NCBI GenBank assembly: GCA_030447645.1
Contig: JAUJOM010000008.1
Location: 51,798 to 115,797 of the forward strand
Length of the DNA stretch: 64,000 nucleotides
Reading direction: 5' to 3'
DNA from: Longimicrobiaceae bacterium
GTDB lineage: Bacteria > Gemmatimonadota > Gemmatimonadetes > Longimicrobiales > Longimicrobiaceae
Made by a program: the position numbers and the translations under genes
In this document: piece after piece, positions 52,938-62,210 of the stretch
Position numbering within the stretch: position 1 is the first letter of the stretch
Layout: the number at the start of each line of letters is the position of its first letter
The notes under the pieces: generated by a model
What the model saw: the letters and a program-made list of their open reading frames with translations, nothing else
Told to the model about the DNA's origin: nothing
The model's database searches: none

Positions 52938-54466
52938 GTGAGAAAGCTACCAGGCGAAGACGAAACTCAGCTGTTGGGCCCGCCCGCAGGCCCGCTCACC
53001 AGGGCCCGGGCCCTCGCCCGGAGCGCAGAGCGCGCCATGCTGCGCGCATCGGACGCCATGCAGGTTCGTGGCAACGCCGCCCGGCTGCTGATTGACGGCC
53101 CCATGACCTTTGATGCGTGGCTCGCCGCCGCCGCTCGCGCCGAGCGCTACATTCACCTGGAAAACTACATCGTTCGGGACGACCGCACCGGGCGTAGGTT
53201 CCGCGACGCACTCGTCGAGATCACCCGCTCCGGGGTCACGGTGCGGGTGCTCTACGACTGGCTCGGCTGCTGGGCGACTCCCGGACGCTTCTGGCACCCC
53301 CTGCACGAAGCCGGGGCGGAGGTGCGTGCCTTCGCGCCGCCGAGCTTGCGGGACCCGTTCTCCTTTTTGCGCCGGGACCACCGCAAGGTGATCGTCGTGG
53401 ACGGCGAGTATGCCAGCGTTGCCGGCATGTGCATAGGGGACGAGTGGGCGGGTGACCCGGCCGCGGGGGTTCCGCCCTGGCGGGACACCGCGGTGGAGTT
53501 CCGGGGCCCGGTGGCGGCGGTGATCGACCGAGCATTCGGCACCACCTGGGCGGCGGCCGGAACGCCGCTCCCGGTGAGCGAGGCATCCCCGCCTGACTGG
53601 ATTCCTGCCGCGGGTGATGTCGCGGTTCGAGTGGTGGAAGGGGAGCCGGGGCGCTCCCGCATCTACCGGCTCGCGCAGTTCGTCGCTGTCGGGGTGGAGC
53701 GGCGCCTCTGGATCAATCCCTACTTCGTCCTTCCGCCCGCCATGACGGAAGCGCTGGCCGCCGCCGCGCGGACGGCGTGGACGTCCGGGTGATCGTTCCC
53801 GCATACAACAACTGGCCGGTTGTAGGGGGCATGTCCCGCGCCGGCTACCGACCGCTCCTGGAGGCGGGTGTGCGGCTCTTCGAGTGGGAAGGGCCCATGA
53901 TCCACGCCAAGACCGCGGTTGCGGACGGAGTCTGGTCCCGCGTGGGATCGAGCAACATGAACCTGGCAAGTCTGCTGGGAAACTGGGAATTGGACGTAGC
54001 CATCCTCGACCGTGGATTCGCGGCCGAGATGGAGCGCTTGTTCGAGCAGGACCTGGGCCGCTCGGCGGAGATCACCCTGAGCCGGATCATGCACACGACC
54101 GGTGGGTACGGTCGTGAACGGCGTTCCACGGAGCGCCGGCGTCGCCCGCGGGACATGTACCCCGAACTGGCGGAGGCTCGCCGGGCTCAGCGCCGCGCGT
54201 ATCGGGGAAGCGGCGCTGGCCGCTGGCTGGGCAGGATTTCACGCGCGAGTTCGGTGCTCGCCCGGGCCCTGGTGGGACGCCGGATCATCGGGCGGGAGGA
54301 TGCCGGGTGGATCACCCTGATCGGTGCGCTGCTGATCGGGCTGGCGGTGATTGGACTGCTGGTGCCGCCCGTGCTCGCCTGGCCGCTGGCCTTTTTCTTC
54401 TTCTGGCTCGGAGTGGCGAGTTTGTTCCGGGCGGGGGAGCGCCGCACTCGCGGGGGAGGCGTCTAG
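52938..54466 (+). pseudogene. Phospholipase D/cardiolipin synthase family protein, one frameshift
   Basis: From GTG 52938. The first PLD motif is HRKVIVVDGEYASVAG (HxKxxxxD) near residue 150. The reading shifts at 53772 (one G lost from ARTGVDVRV) and continues to the second motif [20 protein letters not shown]. The last ~90 residues are unusual: a basic linker ([30 protein letters not shown]) and two hydrophobic helices, suggesting membrane attachment by the C-terminus. It makes or cleaves anionic phospholipids. Confidence 0.82.
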
Positions 54467-54590
54467 AAGCTTTCTGCTTGTACTTACCTAAGCTGTTGTG
54501 GGACTTGAATTTGAACCCAAATAGCGTTAGGTTGTCTCTCGGAAACGAGGACGGCGGGGAGTTATCCACCTGATTCTTCTGGAGGGTGCT

Positions 54591-55864
54591 ATGGAATTTC
54601 GTTCTGCATTGCCGGTAGCGGTTTTCCTCGGGGGCGTCGTCGGTTTGGCTGCCGCGGGCGTACATGGCTCGCAGAGTGGCCCAGCGGCTGTGGCCTTCGT
54701 GGGCCCGCCGTGGCGGTTGCAAGCGAGGTTTCCGAGGCGTCCCTGTGGGACATCCCGGTTGTTTTGAATGCGCCGGTCGAGCGCTTTGTAAAGCTCTTCA
54801 CCGGGAAGCAGTCCGACCGAATGGCGCTTTACCTGAAGCGCTCCGGGCGGTACGAGGGGATGATCCGCTCCAAGCTCCGTGAGCGCGGGATGCCGGAGGA
54901 CCTGCTGTACCTGTCCATGATCGAGTCAGGGCTTCTCAACCCGAACGCCTACTCGCACGCCAGGGCCGCCGGTCTCTGGCAGTTTATCGCGGACACGGGC
55001 CGGCGCTATGGTCTGCGCGTTGACGAGTACGTGGATGAGCGCCGGGACCCTGAAAAGTCCACGGATGCGGCGCTCCGCTACCTGACCGACCTGCACAACG
55101 AGTTCGGCTCCTGGTATCTGGCGGCGGCGGCGTACAACACCGGGGAAGGGCGCGTACGGCGGGTGATGCGTGAAGTAACCGGCTCCACACGTGGCAGGGA
55201 CGAGGACTTCTGGCGCATCCGGCGGCGTCTCCCCGCCGAAACCCGCGAGTACGTGCCGCTCATGGTGGCCGCCGCGCTGGTCGGCAAGGAGCCCCACAAG
55301 TACGAGCTGGACCACGTCAAGCGTTGGCTGCCGGTTGAGACGGACAAGGTAGAAGTGCCGTCAGGGACTTCGCTGAAGGTGGTGGCGAAGGCCGTGGGAG
55401 TGGACGAGAAGGAGCTCCGTGCGCTCAACCCGCACCTGGTTCGCGGCATCACACCGCCGGGGAAGAAGCCGTACGAAGTCCGGATCCCGGAGGGCCGCAA
55501 GGAAAAGTATGCGGCCAACTTCGAGCGCATGCAGACGGAGGCCAGGGCTGCCGAGCAAGCACGTCTTGCCAAGCTACAAGCCGAGCGTAAGCTTGCCGCG
55601 GCCAAGGTGAAGGAGGCACGCCAGGCCAGGCTGGCGCAGGCCAAAGAGGCCGCTGCAGCGAAGAAGTTGGCCCAGGCGCGCAGCAAGAAGCAGCGTGCGA
55701 AGAGCAGCGGGGCGAGTGTCGCCACGCACAGGGTGAAGAAGGGCGAATCGCTGTCAGTGATCGCCAAGCGGAAGGGGGTTACGGTGACGGCGCTGCGAAG
55801 GGCCAACCGCATGGGCAAGAGCAGCCGCATTCGCGCCGGGCAGCGGCTCACCATCCCGGGTTGA
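54591..55864 (+). pseudogene. LysM-containing lytic transglycosylase, one frameshift near the N-terminus
   Basis: ATG 54591, with GGAGG, opens a signal peptide (EFRSALPVAVFLGGVVGLAAAGVHG). Near 54705 one base is lost, and the frame continues from AVASEVSEASLWDIPVVLN. The SLT domain carries the catalytic Glu in SMIESGLLNPNAYSHARAAGLWQF and AAYNTGEGRVRRV. A disordered Lys/Ala/Gln-rich stretch, then one LysM (THRVKKGESLSVIAKRKGVTVTALRRANRM) follow. A MltD-like murein hydrolase. The next gene starts inside its stop. Confidence 0.85.
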
Positions 55865-56808
55865 TCCCGGTTCAGGTCCCTCAAGCGGGGCCGTCGTCCT
55901 CCGGGGCGACGGCCCCGCTTCGCGTTGTGCTGATTTTTCTGGATGGAGTGGGGATCGGCCCCGACAACTCCGAGATCAATCCCTGGCTTGGAGCTCGTCT
56001 CCCGCGACTCCGGGCGATGCTCGGCGGGCAACTCCCTACGCTGGCCGAGCCGCAGTGTACCGGGGGGCGCGCCCTGCTCGTCCCGGCGGACGCCACACTC
56101 GGCCTTCCAGGTCTTCCGCAGAGTGGCACAGGTCAAACAGCACTGCTCACCGGTGTGAACGCGGCGGCCCTCTTTGGCCGGCACTTCGGCCCATGGGTGC
56201 CGACCCCCCTCCGTGCACTGCTGGCTGAGCGTAACCTGCTGGTGCGCGCGCTCGGGGCGGGGAAGAGCGCCGCGTTCGCCAATGCCCACCACACGACCGA
56301 GCCGGGGAAGCGCCCGGCTGCACCGACGCTAGCGGCGCACGCAGCCGGGCTGCTGGTGCACGGAGCGGAGGCGCTGTGGGGAGGTGGGGCGGTGGCGTCC
56401 TCCATCACCAGCGAGATGTGGCAGCGCTTCGCAGCCGACGTGAGAGTCCCGGATGTTTCACCCCGGGATGCGGGCCGCACCCTTGCTCGGATCGCCGGCA
56501 GGGTGGACCTGACGCTCTTCGCCCACTACGATACCGACCTGGCCGGGCACCGCCGCGGGTGGCACGGCTGCGTGGCCGCGCTGGAACGGGTGGACGCATT
56601 CCTGGGCGGTGTTCTGGAGCTGCTCCCCGACGACACACTGGTGGTGATCGCGAGCGATCATGGCAACCTGGAAGACACCCGCGCTGGGCACACGCGGAAC
56701 CCGGTCCCGGTCGTGGCTGTCGGGCCGAGGCGGGCAATGATCGCGGAACGCGTGACGGCGATTACCGACGTCGCACCGGCAATTCTACACCTGATGGAGA
56801 TTGAGTGA
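55861..56808 (+). CDS. Alkaline phosphatase superfamily (phosphoglycerate mutase-like metalloenzyme) protein
   Basis: 315 residues from TTG 55861. Metal-binding motifs of the superfamily in order: FLDGVGIGPD, the nucleophile region LPQSGTGQTALLTGVN, AHYDTDLAGHRRG, and IASDHGNLEDTRAGHTRNPVPVVA. It is shorter than iPGM and lacks its extra domain, so it is not the glycolytic enzyme. Substrate unknown. Overlaps the lytic transglycosylase stop (TTGA). Confidence 0.7.
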   Translation: MIPVQVPQAGPSSSGATAPLRVVLIFLDGVGIGPDNSEINPWLGARLPRLRAMLGGQLPTLAEPQCTGGRALLVPADATLGLPGLPQSGTGQTALLTGVNAAALFGRHFGPWVPTPLRALLAERNLLVRALGAGKSAAFANAHHTTEPGKRPAAPTLAAHAAGLLVHGAEALWGGGAVASSITSEMWQRFAADVRVPDVSPRDAGRTLARIAGRVDLTLFAHYDTDLAGHRRGWHGCVAALERVDAFLGGVLELLPDDTLVVIASDHGNLEDTRAGHTRNPVPVVAVGPRRAMIAERVTAITDVAPAILHLMEIE

Positions 56809-57319
56809 TTCGCGCTGTCTTGTGGGACTTTGATGGCACCCTGGCCGACAGCACCGAGTTGATCATGCGGTGCTACCGGCACACCACCGCAGCTTTCAGC
56901 TAACCTGCCATGACGGGATGCTGCGTCCCTTTGCGGGTGCTGTTGAAACCGTGGCTGAGCTCGCCCGTCGGGGCATCGCCCTGGCCATTGTGACCAGCAA
57001 GCACCGGGAGTCAGCATTGCGGGGCATGGACCTGTGCGGGTTGATGAAACACTTCCCGGTCATCGTCACGCCCGAAGACGTGACCCACGCCAAGCCCCAC
57101 CCGGAGCCGGTAGTGCATGCGCTCAGGGAGCTGCGCATTTCACCGGCACACGCCCTCTTCGTGGGGGATTCACCGCACGATGTAGCAGCGGGACGGGACG
57201 CCGGTACGCGGACAGCCGGGGCGTTGTGGGGGCCGTTTCCGCGTGCCGCACTTGAGGCGGCGCGCCCGAACGTGTTGCTGGAGCACCCGGCGAACGTGCT
57301 CCGTTTGGTGCTTACTTGA
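56805..57319 (+). pseudogene. HAD-superfamily hydrolase lacking most of the cap domain
   Basis: GTG 56805 reads IRAVLWDFDGTLADSTELIMRCYRHTTAAFS and then stops at an in-frame TAA (about 56901). Another frame resumes at CHDGMLRPFAGAVETVAELARRGIALAIVTSKHRESAL and ends with HAKPHPEPVVHALRELRISPAHALFVGDSPHD, so motifs I-IV of a PpaX/phosphoglycolate phosphatase-like HAD are present. Against a full-length HAD, about 45 residues of the helical cap between them are missing and the frame is shifted. The 3' end overlaps infA by 8 bp. Confidence 0.7.
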
Positions 57320-57527
57320 AGCGGTAGGTGATGCGGCCGCGGCTCAGGTCGTAGGGCGACAATTCGACGGTTACACGATCCCCCTCGAGAATGCGAATGT
57401 AGTTCTTCCGCATCCGCCCGGAGATGTAGGCGAGCACCTTGTGCCCGTTCTCCGGCTCCACGCGAAAGTTGGTGTCGGGCAGGACTTCCTCTACTCTTCC
57501 CTGCATCTCGATTGCTTCCTTCCCCAA
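57312..57527 (-). CDS. infA: Translation initiation factor IF-1
   Basis: 71 residues from TTG 57527, which has AGAGGAG 7 bp upstream; an earlier in-frame TTG at 57545 lacks such a site. S1-fold protein ([42 protein letters not shown]). Binds the 30S A site with IF-2/IF-3. Length equals the 72-residue norm. Confidence 0.93.
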   Translation of the reverse strand: MGKEAIEMQGRVEEVLPDTNFRVEPENGHKVLAYISGRMRKNYIRILEGDRVTVELSPYDLSRGRITYRFK

Positions 57528-57644
57528 GCAGATTCTCCTCTGCAAGTGTGTGAAAACGGCCTGCCGGGAAAAAATGTACGTTCCCTCCGGAGGCGGCGGA
57601 AGGGGAAATACGGCGATGTGGCGCTTTGCGCCCGCGCCTCCAGG

Positions 57645-57698
57645 GGGGTATTTTGCCGCGCTGGGCCGGGGGTACTCACTTCAACGGAGGCGGCGCGG
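57645..57698 (+). repeat. 54-bp direct repeat, copy 1
   Basis: Identical to 57712-57765 with a 67-bp period, ending in GGAGGCGGCGCGG. It lies in the leader of the downstream dehydrogenase gene and carries a spare Shine-Dalgarno-like GGAGG. Confidence 0.85.
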
Positions 57699-57711
57699 CT
57701 GGGCCGATCCA

Positions 57712-57765
57712 GGGGTATTTTGCCGCGCTGGGCCGGGGGTACTCACTTCAACGGAGGCGGCGCGG
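57712..57765 (+). repeat. 54-bp direct repeat, copy 2, containing the Shine-Dalgarno of the dehydrogenase gene
   Basis: Second unit of the 67-bp tandem duplication; its ACGGAGG lies ~10 bp before ATG 57767. A recent leader duplication, or an assembly stutter, would look like this. Confidence 0.85.
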
Positions 57766-57766
57766 T

Positions 57767-58933
57767 ATGCGGATGCTGGTTCTCGGTGCGGGAATGCAGG
57801 GGTCGGCCTGTGCGTACGATCTGCTCTCGAAGACACATCACGAGGTGGTCCTCGCGGATCTCCATCCCGACCATCTGCCCTCTTTCCTGCAGCCGTACCA
57901 GGGGAGCGAGCGCCTGACACTGGTGCGCCTCGATGCCCAAGACAGGGCGGCAGTGCGCGGTGTCATGAAGGGCGCGGCGGCGGTGATGAGCGCCTTCCCG
58001 TACTACCTGAACCTGGGAATGGCCGTGGTGGCGGTGGAATCCGGCGCGCACTTTTGCGATCTGGGTGGAAACACCGAGATCGTTCTCCGGCAGAAGCAAT
58101 TGCACCAGCGCGCACGGCAGCGTGGCGTGAGCGTGATCGCCGACTGCGGCCTTGCCCCGGGCATGGTCAACATCCTCGCGGGCCATGGCATCCGGCAGCT
58201 CGACCGTCCCACCGCGGTGTACATCAAGGTAGGCGGGTTACCGCAAAACCCGCAGCCCCCGCTGAACTACCAGATCGTCTACAGTCTGGAGGGGGTGCTC
58301 GACTACTACACCACGCCTTCCTGGGTGCTGCGCGATGGTGAGCCGGCGCAGGTGCGCGCTCTTTCCGAAGTCGAAGAGCTGGAATTCCCCGGCGTGGGAA
58401 CGCTCGAATCCTTCCACACCGCTGGCGGCCTTTCCACCATGGCGCAAAGTTACCAGGGGAAGCTGCGCACCATGGAGTACAAGACGCTTCGCTACCCGGG
58501 GCATGCGCGCACCATGGAAGCGGTCCGGGAGCTGGGTTTGCTGGACCTGGAGCCGGTTCAGGTCGATGGCCACCCGGTGGTGCCGCGGCAGCTCTTCATC
58601 GCCACCGCCGGTCCGCGCCTGCGAAAGGACCCTCGCACGAGCCCGGACCTGGTCGCGCTTCGGGTGGAGGTGGAAGGTGAAAAAGACGGGGAGGAAGTGC
58701 GGCTCCGCTGGGATCTGCTCGACCGGCTCGATACCACCACCGGTATCACCGCGATGATGCGGACCACCGGCTTTTCGCTCGCCATCACGGGCGCGCTGCA
58801 GGCCGGAGGGCGGATTCCGCCGGGCGTTTGGACGCCGGACGAGGCGGTCCCCGCGGAAGATTATATCGCGGCGCTAGCCGAGCGTGGGGTGAACATCCGC
58901 GCCGAGCGGCAGGCGTTCTCGCCGGTGCCGTAA
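57767..58933 (+). CDS. Saccharopine dehydrogenase family / L-lysine dehydrogenase-like protein
   Basis: 388 residues from ATG 57767. The N-terminal Rossmann MLVLGAGMQGSACAYDLL and SAFPYYLNLGMAVVAVESGAHFCDLGGN, then DCGLAPGMVNILAGHGI and a C-terminal sacchrp_dh_C-type domain (LEFPGVGTLESFHTAGGLSTM). This matches lysine dehydrogenases that make aminoadipate semialdehyde or its cyclic imine. The chain is complete. It ends just before the cassette region begins. Confidence 0.8.
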   Translation: MRMLVLGAGMQGSACAYDLLSKTHHEVVLADLHPDHLPSFLQPYQGSERLTLVRLDAQDRAAVRGVMKGAAAVMSAFPYYLNLGMAVVAVESGAHFCDLGGNTEIVLRQKQLHQRARQRGVSVIADCGLAPGMVNILAGHGIRQLDRPTAVYIKVGGLPQNPQPPLNYQIVYSLEGVLDYYTTPSWVLRDGEPAQVRALSEVEELEFPGVGTLESFHTAGGLSTMAQSYQGKLRTMEYKTLRYPGHARTMEAVRELGLLDLEPVQVDGHPVVPRQLFIATAGPRLRKDPRTSPDLVALRVEVEGEKDGEEVRLRWDLLDRLDTTTGITAMMRTTGFSLAITGALQAGGRIPPGVWTPDEAVPAEDYIAALAERGVNIRAERQAFSPVP

Positions 58934-58936
58934 GGC

Positions 58937-59335
58937 TTATAGCCGCCGCCCCGTCAGTTGTGCCACACCCACCACCGTTAGAATGACGCCGGTGATGGGT
59001 GCGCGTAGCCGTCTTGCGAGCCCAACCCCGAGAAACGTAGCAACGATCGTCTAACCGGCCGTGACAACCCATTCATCCGTGATTCTGTTACAAAGGAGCG
59101 ATCCGGCAACTGCCATGCACCAGAAAGCCGCAAGCGCGAAGATATTCCTTGCAGCCGCTTCGCCGATCCTCTTAAGAAGCGCGGCGTTTCCTGCATTATA
59201 GCCACCCCTGAACCCTACGATCTATCTTTCGCACCCAGCGTAAAGGTGCTAGAGAGGAGGCCAGCTACGTTCCGCCTCCGCTCTACGGCTTCCGGTAGCA
59301 TACCTGCCGGATTCGGTGAGTGCCTGATTCCGCAT
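58937..59335 (-). pseudogene. Decayed small membrane-protein gene of the terminal cassette
   Basis: One frame of 133 codons, ATG 59335 to TAA 58937, contains three in-frame stops (59249-59251, 59222-59224, 59051-59053). Between them it still reads as membrane protein: ARNIFALAAFWCMAVAGSLLCNRITDEWVVTAG, then TIVATFLGVGLARRLRAPITGVILTVVGVAQLTG. It lies after the last good attC with no attC of its own, as expected for the decayed distal end of an array. Low confidence in the start. Confidence 0.35.
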
Positions 59336-59400
59336 TATACCTGCGCCGGAGTGAGATCTCGCGCAAGTAGAAGCATGATATAGGGTACCACTCGGCGTGG

Positions 59401-59496
59401 GCCCAACAAAATAGCTTCAGGGGCGCGGGGCTACTCCGCACCTGCAGCACCATGAAAGGAAGCCCGGCCCCGCGTCCCCTGCAAGCGAAGTTAGGC
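59401..59496 (-). other. attC site 1
   Basis: On the minus strand GCCTAAC (59496-59490) begins and GTTGGGC (59407-59401) ends a 96-bp site. The arms pair well: one arm reads CTTGCAGGGGACGCGGGGC and the other, inverted, CTTCAGGGGCGCGGGGC. The TAA of the 61-residue membrane-protein gene lies inside GCCTAAC. Confidence 0.8.
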
Positions 59497-59676
59497 CGCG
59501 CGACGGAGCCGCTGCCAAGCGGTGCGGGCAAGGACGGCAATCGGCACCGCGAGCAGGAACGGGAGCAGATCTCTGCTTGGCGCGCGGAAGCTGTACACCA
59601 GCATAACCATCAGAGCGAGGATGCAGAGAGCGAAGGCGGTTGTCCAGAGCGTGCGAGACGACATCGGCGATTGCAT
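59491..59676 (-). CDS. Cassette gene: small membrane protein
   Basis: 61 residues from ATG 59676 (QSPMSSRTLWTTAFALCILALMVML ... SRDLLPFLLAVPIAVLARTAWQRLRRAA): two membrane helices with a short loop and a basic tail. Its stop codon is part of attC site 1. A further upstream frame exists but would run through the attC-like region. No family recognised. Confidence 0.6.
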   Translation of the reverse strand: MQSPMSSRTLWTTAFALCILALMVMLVYSFRAPSRDLLPFLLAVPIAVLARTAWQRLRRAA

Positions 59677-59744
59677 GAGAGGGTGAACGAACTTGTGCTT
59701 GAGCCTGACGTGCGTCCTTGAAACGGTGCCGTGGCACCTTGGAT

Positions 59745-59826
59745 CGTCAACCGGGCAACAGCCGCGGCTCACGCTCTAGCTCGTGCATATGGCAGAACCG
59801 GCATCCTCTGCGATCCGGGGTTAAGC
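59745..59826 (-). other. Degenerate attC site 2
   Basis: Starts with a good GCTTAAC (59826-59820) but its partner is a weak GTTGACG (59751-59745). Arms still match in part (AACCCCGGATCGCAG against AACCGGGCAACAG). It lies between two cassette genes, 20 bp after the stop of one. Confidence 0.4.
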
Positions 59827-59846
59827 CTGGCGGCGGGAGCAGGCAT

Positions 59847-60419
59847 TCACGGGAGCAGGTTGTGTGGACGTCCTCCCGAATCAGGCGATGGCCTCCTGGC
59901 GGACGCTTCCGATGCGTGCCTAATGCGCACGGGAAGCGATACCCGCTTCCACTGTTCCCAGCCGGGGAGCAATCCCGAAAGTGCGCCGACACCCGTCATG
60001 ACGACGGTGAACGGGACTGCAACCGCGACAGCCACGTCTCGTGGGGTGACCCAGCAGTCCTCGCACTCTCCGTCACCAAGTAAGTAAAGACCTTCGAGCA
60101 CAATCACGCTTGCCAGCAGCCCGTGGCTTGCGCCGCGAGCCACGCCAATCTTCGGATGGCCGAGGCTCACGTCGAGCCGGCGGATCTGCGAGACCGGCAC
60201 GACGAGCAGTCCCTCCGTTTGCTCGATCATGACGCGTTGGGAGTCGGCAAACGCGAGCTGACCAGTGATTCTGCGCGGCTTGGCGTCTTGCTGCACAACG
60301 CGAACTCGCGCGAGGGAATCCACCTCCGTGGGAATGGACACGCTCTGGGTGTGCAGCGGGATCGCTCCTAAACACAGCGCAAGCGAGAGTAGGGCGAGTT
60401 GGATACGGGGCACGTTCAT
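59847..60419 (-). CDS. Cassette gene: secreted/membrane hypothetical protein
   Basis: 190 residues from ATG 60419, 22 bp from attC site 3. A signal peptide (NVPRIQLALLSLALCLGAIPLHTQS), then a small beta-like domain RVRVVQQDAKPRRITGQLAFADSQRVMIEQTEGLLVVPVSQIRRLDV, similar to a family I recall in Gemmatimonadota lipid- or surface-linked proteins, then two hydrophobic segments. Function unknown. Confidence 0.6.
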   Translation of the reverse strand: MNVPRIQLALLSLALCLGAIPLHTQSVSIPTEVDSLARVRVVQQDAKPRRITGQLAFADSQRVMIEQTEGLLVVPVSQIRRLDVSLGHPKIGVARGASHGLLASVIVLEGLYLLGDGECEDCWVTPRDVAVAVAVPFTVVMTGVGALSGLLPGWEQWKRVSLPVRIRHASEASARRPSPDSGGRPHNLLP

Positions 60420-60440
60420 CAGGGCTAATTGGAAGAGAGG

Positions 60441-60536
60441 GCCCAACGTTCAAGGTTCAGTGGTGCGGGGCCAGTGTGGCATGCTCAGCAGCAAAGGTGT
60501 CGGCGGCTCCGCATTCACTGCAACCGCCGGTTGGGC
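60441..60536 (-). other. attC site 3
   Basis: The clearest site: GCCCAAC and GTTGGGC ends on 96 bp, and the arms (inverted) read GGTTGCAGTGAATGCGGAGCC and GGTTCAGTGGTGCGGGGCC. Identical ends and matching bases with small bulges are diagnostic of attC folding. Confidence 0.85.
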
Positions 60537-60559
60537 CGCGTACTAGCGGAGACCTGCTC

Positions 60560-61966
60560 CTACTGCTTCTGTTTCCGGACCGCTTGGTACTCCTTGTCGC
60601 GCTCGAAATAGGTGAAACCTGTGGCGTGCTCGCCTTGAACGTGAAAGTCAAAGCGGTACCGCGGATCGGGCTTGAGCACGAACCGATTCTCGCTCCGGTA
60701 GGAGAGAGGGAATGCCGGCTTTCCCGATACTTGCATCATCAGCTGATCGGCCTGCTCCAGAATGCGAACCGAGATCGTCCTGCTCTCTGTGTTCATCTCG
60801 TATTCGCCAACGTAGCGCGCACGTTCGCTGGCCGTGAGCGCTACCATTTCCGGCTCGGGAATCCCCAGCACCCGCCGGGCGATTCTGCCCTCCAGCTCGG
60901 GCACTGTGGGGTTTGCCCCGCGATTGGTCAGGATTATGATCGTGAGGCTGTCCCGGGGATACCGGCTAAGCGTAGCAGTGTATCCCGACAATGCGCCGCC
61001 GTGCCACACGCGCGGATGCCCTGCCAGCGTGTCGATCCGAAGCCCCAACCCGTAGGCGATCTTGTCGCCGTCTTGCAACGGGGTTGGGGATGCCATGCGC
61101 TGGTAGAGGGCTGGCGAGATGATCCGGCCGCGTGCGAGCGCGTCGCTCCAAGCCGCCAGATCAGCGACGGTCGAGCACAGGGCGCCCGCAGCATAGGGCC
61201 AGTCCACCTGGAGCGGCGGTACGGTACGCAGTTCCTTCCCCGCGGCGTTGTACCCTTGTACAGGAGCAGTTGCCCCCGGTCCGCAGTACGTCGTCCCGGT
61301 GAGGCCCGCAGGCTGGATAAGGTGCTGCCGGACGTAGGCTGCGTACGGCTGCCCGGTCGTACGCTCCAGGATAACCCCGAGCAGGTAGTAATTGGAGTTG
61401 CTGTACTCGAAACGAGATCCGGGCGCGAAATGGAGTGGCTTGTTGCTGAGCGCGGAGATTACATCGGCGTGGGAGAGGGATTGTCTCCCGGCGAGTTCCC
61501 GCGCAACGGGTGGTTCCGTGTACGTCGGGATGCCTGAGGTATGCGCCAGGAGCTGGCGCAACATAATTATCGGCGCTCCGGACGGCGCATACTCGGGCAG
61601 GTACTCGGAGATCGGGGTGTCGAGTTCCAGCTTACCCTTCTCGACCTGCTGTAGGATCGCCGCAGCGGTGAACTGCTTGGTCACGGAGCCGATGCGGTAG
61701 ACCGTTCGCGCGTTCGCGGGTGCGTTCTGCTCCCGGTTCACCACGCCATATCCCTTGATGAGGATGGTGTCCGAGCCGCGAAGTACAGCCAAGGACAGAG
61801 CGGCGTTCGGATACCCGCCAAAGACCTCCCGCGCGATGGAATCAATTTCCGCGGGCAGCGATCCACGTCGGGGCTGCTGTGCAGCCGCAGACCTTGGGAG
61901 CACCACTCCGGCGAGAAGCACACCCAGCACCAGCATGCAACGAATAGAGAAAGCGATTCGGGTCAT
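60560..61966 (-). CDS. Cassette gene: beta-lactamase-family serine hydrolase
   Basis: 468 residues with a signal peptide (CMLVLGVLLAGVVLPRSAAAQ). SxxK motif SVTK in IGSVTKQFTAAAIL, Tyr motif YSN in FEYSNSNYYLLGVI, and HGG in RVWHGGALSGYTATL. The C-terminal ~120 residues are a beta-rich extension (YVGEYEMNTESRTISVRIL ... TYFERDKEYQAV). At 1.4 kb it is large for a cassette gene. Class C/PBP4-like; substrate unknown. Confidence 0.85.
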   Translation of the reverse strand: MTRIAFSIRCMLVLGVLLAGVVLPRSAAAQQPRRGSLPAEIDSIAREVFGGYPNAALSLAVLRGSDTILIKGYGVVNREQNAPANARTVYRIGSVTKQFTAAAILQQVEKGKLELDTPISEYLPEYAPSGAPIIMLRQLLAHTSGIPTYTEPPVARELAGRQSLSHADVISALSNKPLHFAPGSRFEYSNSNYYLLGVILERTTGQPYAAYVRQHLIQPAGLTGTTYCGPGATAPVQGYNAAGKELRTVPPLQVDWPYAAGALCSTVADLAAWSDALARGRIISPALYQRMASPTPLQDGDKIAYGLGLRIDTLAGHPRVWHGGALSGYTATLSRYPRDSLTIIILTNRGANPTVPELEGRIARRVLGIPEPEMVALTASERARYVGEYEMNTESRTISVRILEQADQLMMQVSGKPAFPLSYRSENRFVLKPDPRYRFDFHVQGEHATGFTYFERDKEYQAVRKQKQ

Positions 61967-62049
61967 AGACTCCGGCCGATTTGCGGTGCGACGTTGAACA
62001 CGTTGCGATCAGTCAAACTTTCCGTGTGCGGCAGCATGCCGGCCGCGCA

Positions 62050-62174
62050 GCCTAACGCACAAGCGCAAAAGCGCATGACCGACACCAGTGTCTGTGAACA
62101 GCACGGAACTCGAAGCTAGCACGGAACTTAAAATCGTGCACGGCCCTGCGTCTCCTGCAGCAAATTCGTTAGCC
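62050..62174 (-). other. attC site 4
   Basis: GGCTAAC (62174-62168) and GTTAGGC (62056-62050) bound 125 bp. Arms: TTTGCTGCAGGAGACGCAGGGCCG against CACAAGCGCAAAAGCGCATGACCG. Near the upper length limit for attC. It lies 36 bp after the stop of the methyltransferase gene. Confidence 0.75.
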
Positions 62175-62210
62175 CGTGCTGCCGCACAGAACCGTATGAC
62201 AGCGCTGTAG

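Noticed and set aside
54520..54535. A single GTTAGGT (GTTRRRY-like) upstream of the lytic transglycosylase
   Set aside because: No RYYYAAC partner within attC distance and no cassette-like neighbours, so chance.
55861..56808. Glycolytic cofactor-independent phosphoglycerate mutase
   Set aside because: Too short and lacks the large inserted domain of iPGM.
59050..59056. GTCTAAC inside the decayed membrane-protein gene as another attC end
   Set aside because: No GTTRRRY partner within 57-141 bp in the right orientation and no arm pairing.
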